Assembly: GCA_902764875.1 (NCBI GenBank)
Contig: CACWXP010000005.1
Location: 62,001-126,000 of the forward strand
Length of the DNA stretch: 64,000 nucleotides
Source of the DNA: an uncultured Eubacteriales bacterium
GTDB lineage: Bacteria > Bacillota > Clostridia > Christensenellales > Aristaeellaceae
Direction: 5' to 3'
The position numbers were made by a program, and so were the translations under genes. Each line of letters opens with the position of its first letter. Within the stretch, counting starts at the first letter, position 1. The notes under the pieces are model-generated. The model did no database searches. It was not told the DNA's origin and was given only the letters and a program-made list of their open reading frames with translations. Below are positions 7,863 through 15,196 of the stretch, piece by piece.

Positions 7863-8918
7863 TCAGGCGCTTTCCGTAACCGTCCGGTTCTCCCAGTCGA
7901 TGGTCAGCCGTTTCCGGATGGCGCCGGACTGGTCAATATAGGCCTCCGCCTCGTTAATGGCGTCCGTTTCCCCGATCAGCTGCAGGATGAAAACACTCAT
8001 CATGCTGCCCTGCATGGGGGAAATATTTGCCCCGACAATATTGACGTCCAGCCCTTCCCGCCGGCAAAGGTTCGCGATCACCGGCTCGTTCACCGTGTCC
8101 CCGATAAACTTCAGCTGTTCCAGCCGGTAATGCCGGTTTTCACTCCGGATCGTGTCGTAGAAGGTTTCCGGCACCTGATCGTTGATGACCGTACGGACAA
8201 AGCGCTTCGTAACCTCCGCCTGCGGCCGTCCGAAAACGTCCAGCACATTGCCCTCCTCGACGATTTTCCCGTCCTCCATCACCGCCACCCGGTCGCAGAT
8301 CAGCTGGATCACCTGCATCTGGTGGGTAATCAGCATGATGGTGATCCCCATCTCCCGGTTCACACGTTTCAAAAGCTTCAGAATGGACTCCGTGGTCTGC
8401 GGGTCCAGGGCGCTCGTCGCCTCGTCGCACAGCAGGATCTCAGGCGCCGTCGCCAGGGCTCTCGCGATGCCGACACGCTGTTTCTGGCCGCCGGAAAGCT
8501 GGCTGACGTAGGCGTCCTTCTTTTCACCCAGTTCGACAAAATCCAGTACTTCCGAAACCCGCCGCTCAATCTCTTCCCTTGAGCGGCCTTCCATCCGCAG
8601 CGGAATGGCGATGTTGTGGAAAACCGTCTTCCCCTCCAGCAGGTTGAACTGCTGGAAAACCATCCCGATCTTCCGCCGCAGGTTCGTCAACTCCCTGCCT
8701 GTCAGGGCCGCCAGGTCCTGCCCTTTCACCCGGACCGTCCCGCCGTCCGGCGTCTCCAGCCGGTTCACCAGCCGGATCAGGGTGGATTTCCCGGCGCCGG
8801 AAAAACCGACAATTCCGAAAATTTCCCCTTCACGGACATGGAGGCTGACGTCCTGCAGGGCGCGGACTTCCATGTTTTTCTCCCTGAATGTCCGGGATAC
8901 ATGTTCCAGCTGAATCAT
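7863..8918 (-). CDS. metN: MetN-type ABC ATPase with C-terminal NIL sensor domain (second set)
   Basis: A 351-residue ATPase: Walker A GFSGAGKST (39-47), signature LSGGQKQR, Walker B ILLCDEATSALD, and a C-terminal NIL domain (about 265-345). In MetN the NIL domain binds the transported amino acid and shuts down import (trans-inhibition). It couples to the MetI-like permease immediately downstream (22-bp gap) and follows the M20 hydrolase gene by 25 bp. It is a diverged relative of the other MetN in this operon (11343-12437), which suggests two transporters of different specificity rather than a recent duplication. Confidence 0.92.
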   Translation of the reverse strand: MIQLEHVSRTFREKNMEVRALQDVSLHVREGEIFGIVGFSGAGKSTLIRLVNRLETPDGGTVRVKGQDLAALTGRELTNLRRKIGMVFQQFNLLEGKTVFHNIAIPLRMEGRSREEIERRVSEVLDFVELGEKKDAYVSQLSGGQKQRVGIARALATAPEILLCDEATSALDPQTTESILKLLKRVNREMGITIMLITHQMQVIQLICDRVAVMEDGKIVEEGNVLDVFGRPQAEVTKRFVRTVINDQVPETFYDTIRSENRHYRLEQLKFIGDTVNEPVIANLCRREGLDVNIVGANISPMQGSMMSVFILQLIGETDAINEAEAYIDQSGAIRKRLTIDWENRTVTESA

Positions 8919-8943
8919 GGTTCAGATGCCACCTTTATTTGTT

Positions 8944-10137
8944 TTACTCGTCCTGTGCCGCAACTGCCCGCGCGTGGTCTTCCTTGATCCTGCCCAGCAG
9001 TTCCGGATCCAGGATCAGATCCATGGCCGTCAGCGCCAGCGCTTTCGCTCCCAGTGCGATGGAGCGGAATCCGGTTTCGCTGCGGCATGCTTCCCGCTTT
9101 TCAATGCTGTGCCCGGCCACCGGCGTTTCGCTGATCCGGATCATCGGCTGAATCACCGGGATCACCTGGGATACATTCCCGACGTCCGAGGAGCCGAGAG
9201 GAAATACTTTGTCTTCGAAGGTCTCTCCGAGGGAGACCAGGTTTTTCCGGTACACTTCGTCAAACGAAGGCGTCGGAACCACATTGTCGATCAGGTTCCG
9301 CTGCGCCGGTTCCAGCAGACCCGTGCAGCCGGTCTGCAGCGCGGCGCCTTTCACGATGTCCTCCAGCTGATGATATACCTTCATCATCCGCTTCACCGTC
9401 GCCGCCCGGACGTAGAATTTCCCTTCCGTCAGGTCCGGGATGATGTTCGGCGCGTCTCCGCCCTTTGTGACAATGCCGTGCACCCGAACATCCGCCGGCA
9501 GCTGCTGCCGCATGAGGCCGATGGCATTAAAAACCAGCACCAGCGCGTCCAGCGCGTTGATCCCGTCCTTCGGGCTGGAGGAAGCGTGCGCCGCTTTCCC
9601 CCTGAACTCAATCCGGATCGGTGCGCAGGCAATCTCCGGATGGGTCAGCTCGTGGTGGTCGGATCCGGGATGCACGCACAGCGCGGCGTCCACGTCTTTG
9701 AAGTAGCCTTCCCGGACAAAGCTGCCCTTCGCGCTGCCGTTTTCTCCGCCTTCCTCGCCGGGGGTTCCGTAAACCCGGATTTCCCCGCCGATGTCGTCGA
9801 TCACCTGTTTTAAAGAAGCCGCAGCCAGCAGCGAGGTCGCTCCGAACAGGTTGTGGCCGCAGCCGTGGCCCAGGCCGGTCAGCGCGTCGTATTCCGCCAG
9901 GAAAGCCAGCACCGGCCCCGGCTTCCCGGATTTGTATACGCCGGTGAACCCGGTGGGATGCCCCGCCACGTCCACTTTCACCTCAAAGCCTTCCTTTTTC
10001 AGCTGTTCGCTGAGCACACCGCAGGCAAAGTACTCGTGATTGCTGGTTTCCGGTTTCCCGTGAATCTGCAGCGCGATCTCCCGATACACCGGGTATTGCT
10101 TCTCTGCATATTCAAGAATCCTGTCCCTGAAAGCCAT
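8944..10137 (-). CDS. M20-family metallo-amidohydrolase (aminoacylase-like)
   Basis: A 397-residue cytosolic protein of the M20D group. The metal-binding signature GHGCGHN is at about 93-99, the catalytic acidic pair GTPGEEGGENG at about 124-134, and later ligand histidines are in CVHPGSDHHE and in AGHSIEKRE. AAGGAG lies upstream. M20D enzymes remove acyl groups from N-acyl amino acids or aminobenzoyl-glutamate. In Bacillus subtilis, M20 aminoacylases of CymR-controlled operons process N-acetyl sulfur compounds taken up by Met/Cys-type transporters. The same neighbours here (two Met-type transporters, Rrf2, IscS nearby) suggest release of cysteine or methionine from acylated forms; that is inference. 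Confidence 0.88.
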   Translation of the reverse strand: MAFRDRILEYAEKQYPVYREIALQIHGKPETSNHEYFACGVLSEQLKKEGFEVKVDVAGHPTGFTGVYKSGKPGPVLAFLAEYDALTGLGHGCGHNLFGATSLLAAASLKQVIDDIGGEIRVYGTPGEEGGENGSAKGSFVREGYFKDVDAALCVHPGSDHHELTHPEIACAPIRIEFRGKAAHASSSPKDGINALDALVLVFNAIGLMRQQLPADVRVHGIVTKGGDAPNIIPDLTEGKFYVRAATVKRMMKVYHQLEDIVKGAALQTGCTGLLEPAQRNLIDNVVPTPSFDEVYRKNLVSLGETFEDKVFPLGSSDVGNVSQVIPVIQPMIRISETPVAGHSIEKREACRSETGFRSIALGAKALALTAMDLILDPELLGRIKEDHARAVAAQDE

Positions 10138-10150
10138 GCCGATCCGCTCC

Positions 10151-10597
10151 TTAAATCATGTAGTAATCCCATTCTCCCGACATCTGGTTCCTGCACTCCT
10201 GAACGAACTCGGCGAGCGTCTTGTTTGCCGCGAACCCGTTCAGGAAACCGTTCATTTTCTCCCAGAGTCCGGCGTTCACCGCATTGCGCAGGCTGCGTTC
10301 GTTCCGGTCTCCGGAAGTATTCTGCGGATCCAGGATACTTTTGTCAAGCGCGTTCAGAACATCCGCAATGCTGATCCGGTCCGCCGGCCGGGACAGCGTG
10401 TAGCCGCCCCGCAGTCCTTTCTGGGCGCGGATCAGCCCGGCCTGTTTCAGATGCGTCAGAATCTGTTCCAGGTATTTCTGGGAAATACCCTCTCTTTCCG
10501 CAATGTCCGGCGCGGATACGCTGGTTCCGTTTGCCGCGTACATCGCGATGTCTGTCAGCGCCAGCATTCCGTATTCAACCCTTGTGGATACCTTCAT
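10151..10597 (-). CDS. Rrf2-family transcription regulator (CymR-like, no cluster cysteines)
   Basis: A 148-residue protein with the Rrf2 winged helix: MKVSTRVEYGMLALTDIA, HTH ISQKYLEQILTHLKQAGLI and wing KGLRGGYTLSRP. The three-cysteine cluster loop of IscR (CxxxxxCxxxxxxC, about residues 92-106) is absent; the only cysteine is near the C terminus (VQECRN). It therefore resembles CymR-type cysteine-metabolism repressors rather than Fe-S IscR. It sits inside the sulfur operon, just before the M20 gene (13 bp). The dyads CCTA..TAGG at 14696-14712 and 16428-16452 are its best candidate sites, giving autoregulation and control of iscS-iscU. Confidence 0.92.
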   Translation of the reverse strand: MKVSTRVEYGMLALTDIAMYAANGTSVSAPDIAEREGISQKYLEQILTHLKQAGLIRAQKGLRGGYTLSRPADRISIADVLNALDKSILDPQNTSGDRNERSLRNAVNAGLWEKMNGFLNGFAANKTLAEFVQECRNQMSGEWDYYMI

Positions 10598-10660
10598 CCG
10601 GCAATCCGCCTTTCTTCGCTGTCTGTGTCCGGGAAACCCTCAGCCGCCGATCACCCGATA

Positions 10661-11374
10661 TCATGATTTCACCCGGTTCCGTACAAACAGCGCTCTGTTG
10701 AACGTCCTCCGCGCCAGCAGATTCCCAAGGCTCTGCAGCAGGAAAGTTACCAGCAGGAGAATGATCACACAGGCGTTGACAATATCCGGATGGTTCTGGT
10801 TCTGTCCGTAGTTGATGGCGAAGGAGCCGATGCCCCCCGCGCCGACCGCCCCGGCCATCGTGGTCAGGCCGATCAGGCTGATCGCCGTCACCGTTGTCAC
10901 GCGGATCAGGTCCGGAACGGCTTCCCGAAGGTAAACCCGGAAAATCAGTCCGGCCGTACCGCTGCCCATGCTCCGGGCCGCTTCGATCTTTCCGGCATCC
11001 ACGCCGCTCAGGGCCACCTCCACCTGCCGGGTGTAGAAAGGCACCGCCCCGAAAACCAGCGGCAAAATCGCGCCTTTGACGTTGATGGCCGTACCGACCA
11101 CCGCCCGTGTCAGCGGAATCAGGAAGATCAGCAGGATGATGAAAGGAATGCTCCGGAAAACGTTGACGACAGCGTTGACAACCTGATAAACCATCAGGTT
11201 CTGCCGGATACCTTCCTTTTTCGTCGCCACCAGCAGCACCCCGAAAAGCAGTCCGATCGCAAAGGCAATCAGCCCCGCTTTCCAGAACATCTCGAACGTT
11301 GCGCTGAAGCTCTTCAGGAATTTGTCCCGATAAGTCCACAGATTAGGCGCCGCCGTTTTGAGGAACTCTTCCAT
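10661..11374 (-). CDS. metI: MetI-type methionine/cysteine ABC permease (first set)
   Basis: A 237-residue inner-membrane permease with five or more helices and the cytoplasmic loop ALSGVDAGKIEAARSMGSGTAGLIFR that contacts the ATPase. The start ATG is preceded by GAGGTG and overlaps the end of the metN-type gene by 32 bases, so the two are translated in a coupled way. It belongs with the ATPase at 11343-12437 and the binding proteins at 12535-14409. Identity with the other MetI in the operon is only moderate by eye. Confidence 0.9.
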   Translation of the reverse strand: MEEFLKTAAPNLWTYRDKFLKSFSATFEMFWKAGLIAFAIGLLFGVLLVATKKEGIRQNLMVYQVVNAVVNVFRSIPFIILLIFLIPLTRAVVGTAINVKGAILPLVFGAVPFYTRQVEVALSGVDAGKIEAARSMGSGTAGLIFRVYLREAVPDLIRVTTVTAISLIGLTTMAGAVGAGGIGSFAINYGQNQNHPDIVNACVIILLLVTFLLQSLGNLLARRTFNRALFVRNRVKS

Positions 11375-12437
11375 CCCGAATCACCTCGCATCTCACATGA
11401 TGTTCCTGCAGATAGGCCATCCCTTTTTCAACGCTCTCCGGTGCTCCGCTGAGAATGCCGACAATGCCGCCCAGCGGTCTTCCCTGAAGGTATTCCGCGT
11501 CCGCGAGCAGCAGGTTCAGATCGATACCGGTTTCCTTGGCCGCGCTGGTCAGCACATGCTCCCCGACGCATTCCTTCTCAAACACCAGCCGGACCAGCAT
11601 CTCGCCTTCCCGGATCTCAGCCAGCTCCGCGTTTTCCCGGATCAGGCTGTCCATCTTCCCCAGCAGCGAGGAAGAGGCCACAAACCGTTTGCTGATCTCC
11701 GCCTTCGGGTTTGAGAAGATGTCGTATACGTTTCCTTCTTCCACGATCCGGCCGTCTTCCATCACGGCCACACGGTCCGCGATCCGCTTGACAACCGCCA
11801 TCTCATGGGTAATCAGCACGATGGTAATCCCCAGCTTCCGGTTCAGTTCCTTCAGCAGCGACAGAATGGATTCCGTCGCCTCCGGATCCAGCGCGCTGGT
11901 GGCTTCGTCCGAAAGCAGAATCGGCGGATTCGCCGCCAGGGCCCGGGCAATGGCCACCCGCTGTTTCTGGCCCCCGGAAAGCTGGGAGGGAAAAACGTTC
12001 GCCTTGTCCGTCAGGGCAACCAGTTCCAGCAGTTCCCAGACCCGCTTCTCGATTTCTTTCCGGTTCCTGCCCGTGTGCTGCAGGGGATAGGCAATATTGT
12101 CAAAAACCGTCAGCCGATCCAGCAGGTTAAACTGCTGGAAGATCATGCCGATGCCTCTGCGCATCGCACTCTGTTCCCGGCCGGTCATTTTTCGGCCGTC
12201 AATCGTCGCCTGTCCGTCCCGCAGAACGACAGCCTTCCCGTCTCCGATCCGGATTTCCCCGGAATCCGGATACTCCAGCAGATTGAGGCAGCGCACAAGG
12301 GTTGATTTACCCGCGCCTGAATACCCGATCACTCCGAAAACGGATCCTTTTTCAACCTTGAACGACACATCGTCAAGCGCCGTCACATCCCCGCTTTTCA
12401 GATGGAATGTCTTGTTCAGATGCCGTACTTCAATCAT
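11343..12437 (-). CDS. metN: MetN-type ABC ATPase with NIL domain (first set)
   Basis: A 364-residue ATPase: Walker A GYSGAGKST, signature LSGGQKQR, Walker B ILLSDEATSALDP, and a C-terminal NIL domain (about 280-355) for feedback by the transported amino acid. It powers the MetI-like permease that overlaps its 3' end. The 97-bp gap before it, after the MetQ gene, holds the hairpin CTTCA.GCCG/CGGC.TGAAG without a T-run. That hairpin could protect the upstream binding-protein mRNA and give more binding protein than transporter. Confidence 0.92.
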   Translation of the reverse strand: MIEVRHLNKTFHLKSGDVTALDDVSFKVEKGSVFGVIGYSGAGKSTLVRCLNLLEYPDSGEIRIGDGKAVVLRDGQATIDGRKMTGREQSAMRRGIGMIFQQFNLLDRLTVFDNIAYPLQHTGRNRKEIEKRVWELLELVALTDKANVFPSQLSGGQKQRVAIARALAANPPILLSDEATSALDPEATESILSLLKELNRKLGITIVLITHEMAVVKRIADRVAVMEDGRIVEEGNVYDIFSNPKAEISKRFVASSSLLGKMDSLIRENAELAEIREGEMLVRLVFEKECVGEHVLTSAAKETGIDLNLLLADAEYLQGRPLGGIVGILSGAPESVEKGMAYLQEHHVRCEVIRDGRVPQNGGA

Positions 12438-12534
12438 TGCGGCTGCCTCTTTTCTGCCGGTTCTGCTGTGTTTTCCGTATTCAGTCTTTCTTCAGCCGTC
12501 CGGCTTGAAGTCGCCGCGGCGTTTTCTCTGTTTC

Positions 12535-13440
12535 TTATTCGGCTGCTCCGGCGGCCTCCTTCAGGGCGTCCAGGGAGTCAAACTTCTGGGAATAAAGCGT
12601 CAGCGGAGCAATCAGCGTGTCACCAATGACGGTCAGATCGTATCCGTTGTCGCCCGCGTCCTTGTTCAGGTAGGCCTTGTGCTGGAAGGCGTTCAGGTCG
12701 ATCTCGCCGGCGTTCAGCGCTTCGTTCGGCAGGTTGTAGGCGTCGAATTCCACCAGTTCGATGAAAATCCCCGCGTTCTCTTCATCCAGAACCTTCTGAA
12801 CCGCTTTCCACTGATCGTTGTTCGCGCCGCACACGCCGACCTTGACAACCGTCTTCCCGGCCGCATCGGATGTGTATTCAACGATCTCCTGCGCCTGCTC
12901 CTTCGTCAGCGCAATATTCTCGTCGTAGGGGAAGGCCGGGAAGAAAGCTTCCTCATAATTCACAAGCAGAAACTCAGCCACAGCCTGGGTCTGGTAGGCT
13001 TTCACAATCGTCGCGTAGGTTTCGTTATCCTTGTCCGCTGTCCGGGCCACGATGATGTTCACATAGGGGTTATCCCCGCTCTCGCTCTGTTTCTCAATGA
13101 TCAGGCCGTCCTTCGAAGGAATCAGACCGTAGGGAATCGCATAGGTGCCGTTGATCGTGGAGGCGCCGAAGTCCGACAGCGTGGAGGGCAGGGTGTTTGC
13201 CTGCACCGGAACCACTTCCACGTTGTAAAGATACCCGGTGATGTCCGCAATTTCCGGTGTATATCCCGCCTCCGGATTCACGGTGATCAGTCCCGCGGTC
13301 TCCAGCAGCTTAATGCCTCTGGAAAGGTTTGTTCCGTCGTCAGGAATACCGATCTGAAGGGTGTCCGCCGCAGCCGCGGCCGTTGTCAGAGCCAGTACCA
13401 GCGCCAGTGCCAGCGCGAAAATCTTCTTTGAAAGCTTCAT
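12535..13440 (-). CDS. metQ: MetQ/NlpA-family substrate-binding protein (second)
   Basis: A 301-residue exported binding protein of the NlpA (MetQ) family, with features such as NAGEIDLNAFQHKAYL near the C-terminal half and SASTINGTYAI-like strand motifs. The start is at the ATG with GGAGGG eight bases upstream, opening MKLSKKIFALALALVLAL; an earlier ATG 17 codons upstream has no ribosome site. The signal peptide ends in AAAAAD and carries no lipobox cysteine, unlike usual Gram-positive MetQ lipoproteins. It lies between the other MetQ and the MetN gene; two binding proteins on one transporter widen the substrate range. Confidence 0.9.
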   Translation of the reverse strand: MKLSKKIFALALALVLALTTAAAAADTLQIGIPDDGTNLSRGIKLLETAGLITVNPEAGYTPEIADITGYLYNVEVVPVQANTLPSTLSDFGASTINGTYAIPYGLIPSKDGLIIEKQSESGDNPYVNIIVARTADKDNETYATIVKAYQTQAVAEFLLVNYEEAFFPAFPYDENIALTKEQAQEIVEYTSDAAGKTVVKVGVCGANNDQWKAVQKVLDEENAGIFIELVEFDAYNLPNEALNAGEIDLNAFQHKAYLNKDAGDNGYDLTVIGDTLIAPLTLYSQKFDSLDALKEAAGAAE

Positions 13441-13569
13441 TGGGTTTTCCCTCCTGATAATCATTCTTTTCGTTTTGTTTTTATGTTTCACTCTGCCGGA
13501 AGCAGCCCGCCTTACCGCACCCGGAAGCGCTTTGTCGCCGTGTGCTGCTCCCGGTTCCGGAAAGCCGCC

Positions 13570-14409
13570 TTAGTCTGCCAGATTAGCAAACAGCTCCTCC
13601 GGAATCCACCAGAGACCTCTCCACTCGCCGTCCGGAGCGTTCTCCTTGTCAAGATACTCCTTGAATTCTTTGGAGTGATACGCGTCGACAATCGCCTTGG
13701 CCCAGGGGGCGTCCACATTCTCGGCCTTCACGACCACCTGCAGAATCAGGTGCGGCAGAATGTCTTCGTTCGCCAGCGCGGTGGAACCGTCAATGCCTGC
13801 GTTGTAAACGACGGAGCCGGTGATCGCCGCGTAATCGTAGTCCTGGATGGCCGCGGGAATGGTCAGGCTCTTCTGCTCAATCAGTTCCAGCTCATAGGGG
13901 TTTTCCACCACGTCATCCACCGTGACCGCGGAAATATCCACCTTCTCATCCAGTTTAATCCAGCCGATCTTCTGCAGAATCGCAAGGCACCGCGCCGTGT
14001 TGCTGGCGTCGTTGGGAATCGCAACCGTGAATCCCTTGCCCACTTCGTCCAGGCTCGTGTGGTTCACGGAGTAGATGCCGGCCGGCACTGTCGGAATCAC
14101 GCTGATGGGCGTCAGGTCGCCGTTGTTGTTAGCGTTGAAGTTGTTGGCATAGGCGGTGTGCTGTTCAACATTCACCTGCACCTCGCCCGCCTGCAGCAGC
14201 TGATCCGCCACCAGCAGTTCGGAAGTCTCGACGACTTCAAAGGTGTAGCCCTGTGCTTCGAGGATCGGGATAATCGCTTTCTCAAACAGTTCGGTGTAAG
14301 GTCCCTGGGATTTGGAATACTTGATGTTCGTCCCTTCGCCTTCCGCGAAGGAAGCGGCGGCTGTCAGCAGCAGGGCTGCGGCAAGGAGGATCGCAAAAAT
14401 CTTTTTCAT
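13570..14409 (-). CDS. metQ: MetQ/NlpA-family substrate-binding protein (first)
   Basis: A 279-residue NlpA-family protein: signal peptide MKKIFAILLAAALLLTAAASFA, no lipobox cysteine, then the MetQ fold with EVQVNVEQHTAYANNF and AIPNDASNTARCLAILQKIGWI. AAGGGG lies nine bases upstream. It is the first full gene of the sulfur operon, 109 bases after the cysteine-rich leader peptide and 51 bases after the attenuator-like terminator. Methionine or cystine is the likely ligand from family and context. Confidence 0.92.
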   Translation of the reverse strand: MKKIFAILLAAALLLTAAASFAEGEGTNIKYSKSQGPYTELFEKAIIPILEAQGYTFEVVETSELLVADQLLQAGEVQVNVEQHTAYANNFNANNNGDLTPISVIPTVPAGIYSVNHTSLDEVGKGFTVAIPNDASNTARCLAILQKIGWIKLDEKVDISAVTVDDVVENPYELELIEQKSLTIPAAIQDYDYAAITGSVVYNAGIDGSTALANEDILPHLILQVVVKAENVDAPWAKAIVDAYHSKEFKEYLDKENAPDGEWRGLWWIPEELFANLAD

Positions 14410-14460
14410 GGGTGGTTTCCCCTTTCTTTCGTTTCATTTCTGTTTTATTTCCGGCCCAAT

Positions 14461-14492
14461 AAAAAACCGGAAGCTTTTCCTGAAGCTCCCGG
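14461..14492 (-). terminator. Attenuator terminator between leader peptide and metQ
   Basis: On the transcript CCGGGAGCTT (14492-14483), loop CAGGAA, AAGCTTCCGG, then TTTTTT (14466-14461): a 10-bp stem with one G-U pair. It lies before, not after, the structural genes. Its 5' arm overlaps ATGCCCGGGAG (14496-14486), which is perfectly complementary to CTCCCGGGCAT inside the leader ORF (14591-14581), so terminator and antiterminator exclude each other. Confidence 0.85.
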
Positions 14493-14518
14493 GCATGTTC
14501 GTGCAATCGGCTCAAAAA

Positions 14519-14647
14519 TCAGCAACATCGCACCGTCTGGAGGCGCGCAAAGCAATCGCCGGACGCCCCAGTCGCATCATATGCCCGGGAGATCAGCATT
14601 CGACAACACATGCCGCCAGCCAGTTTCTTCGTCTCGTTCCTGAACAT
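14519..14647 (-). CDS. Cysteine-rich leader peptide (42 aa) of the sulfur operon
   Basis: A 42-codon ORF with a very strong ribosome site (AAAGGAGG, eight bases before ATG 14647) that starts about 25 bases after the predicted transcription start. It encodes five cysteines: a Cys-Cys pair at 14-15 within GGMCCRM, Cys32, and a Cys-Cys pair (41-42) just before the stop. No membrane segment or known domain is seen. Codons 19-23 contain the antiterminator strand. Ribosome stalling at codons 14-15 when Cys-tRNA is short would leave that strand free to pair with the terminator's 5' arm, letting transcription reach metQ. A second stem CTGGGGCG/CGCCTCCAG (14564-14571 with 14537-14545) lies within the ORF. 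The mechanism is inferred; the parts are seen. Confidence 0.75.
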   Translation of the reverse strand: MFRNETKKLAGGMCCRMLISRAYDATGASGDCFARLQTVRCC

Positions 14648-14679
14648 TGCCCGTACCTCCTTTCGAATGGATTGACCGA

Positions 14680-14712
14680 AGTATATCACCAATCGCCTAC
14701 TATGTCAATAGG
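14680..14712 (-). promoter_or_regulatory. Promoter and CCTA..TAGG dyad of the sulfur operon
   Basis: TTGACA (14703-14708), a 17-bp spacer and TATACT (14680-14685), giving a start near 14672. The -35 lies inside the imperfect dyad CCTATTGACATAGTAGG (14696-14712). The 11-mer CCTATTGACAT also forms the -35 region of the iscS promoter, which points to a common regulator, probably the Rrf2 protein encoded in this operon. Confidence 0.8.
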
Positions 14713-14728
14713 TATTTGGAAATTTGTC

Positions 14729-14768
14729 AAAAAAACCCGCAGCCCTTTGTTTGCAATGGCCCGCGGGT
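14729..14768 (-). terminator. Intrinsic terminator after iscU
   Basis: CCCGCGGGCC and GGGCTGCGGG form a stem with one mismatch around a 13-base loop, followed by seven Ts. It separates iscS-iscU from the sulfur operon promoter 20 bases further on. Confidence 0.88.
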
Positions 14769-14796
14769 AAGCGTCTCCGGTTTTCCCGAAATGTTT

Positions 14797-15177
14797 TTAC
14801 TTGTTTTCGCTCCGGCTGTGATAATCGTCCAGCGCTTTCTGAATCGCTTCCTCCGCCAGCACGGAACAGTGCATCTTGTAAGCCGGAAGCCCGTCCAGCG
14901 CCTCCGCCACCGCTTTGTTCGTCAGCTGCATCGCCTCCGAAACCGGTTTCCCCTTGATCAGTTCCGTGGCCATGGAGCTGGACGCGATGGCGCTGCCGCA
15001 GCCGAAGGTCTCAAACTTGACATCCTGAATGATGTCATCCTCTATTTTCAGGTACATTTTCATGATATCGCCGCATTTGGCGTTCCCGACTTCCCCGATA
15101 CCGTTGGCGTCCTCCAGCACGCCCACGTTCCTCGGATTCCGGAAATGATCCATCACTTTGTCGCTGTATAATGCCAT
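14797..15177 (-). CDS. iscU: IscU-type Fe-S cluster scaffold protein
   Basis: A 126-residue NifU-N/IscU protein with the three scaffold cysteines Cys35 (NAKCGD), Cys60 (FGCGSA) and Cys104 (MHCSVLAEEA) and Asp37. It receives sulfur from IscS, the gene directly upstream (19-bp gap), and assembles [2Fe-2S]/[4Fe-4S] clusters in the cytosol. GAGGAG precedes the start. No SufBCD, HscA or ferredoxin genes are near; the two-gene iscS-iscU unit is common in Clostridia. Regulation by the Rrf2 protein is likely from the shared promoter dyad. Confidence 0.95.
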   Translation of the reverse strand: MALYSDKVMDHFRNPRNVGVLEDANGIGEVGNAKCGDIMKMYLKIEDDIIQDVKFETFGCGSAIASSSMATELIKGKPVSEAMQLTNKAVAEALDGLPAYKMHCSVLAEEAIQKALDDYHSRSENK

Positions 15178-15196
15178 GGTTCTGCACTCCTCTTCC

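Noticed and set aside
14410-14720. SAM riboswitch or T-box leader before metQ
   Set aside because: I looked for the S-box core and the T-box sequence on the minus strand and found neither; the leader ORF and terminator explain the region better.
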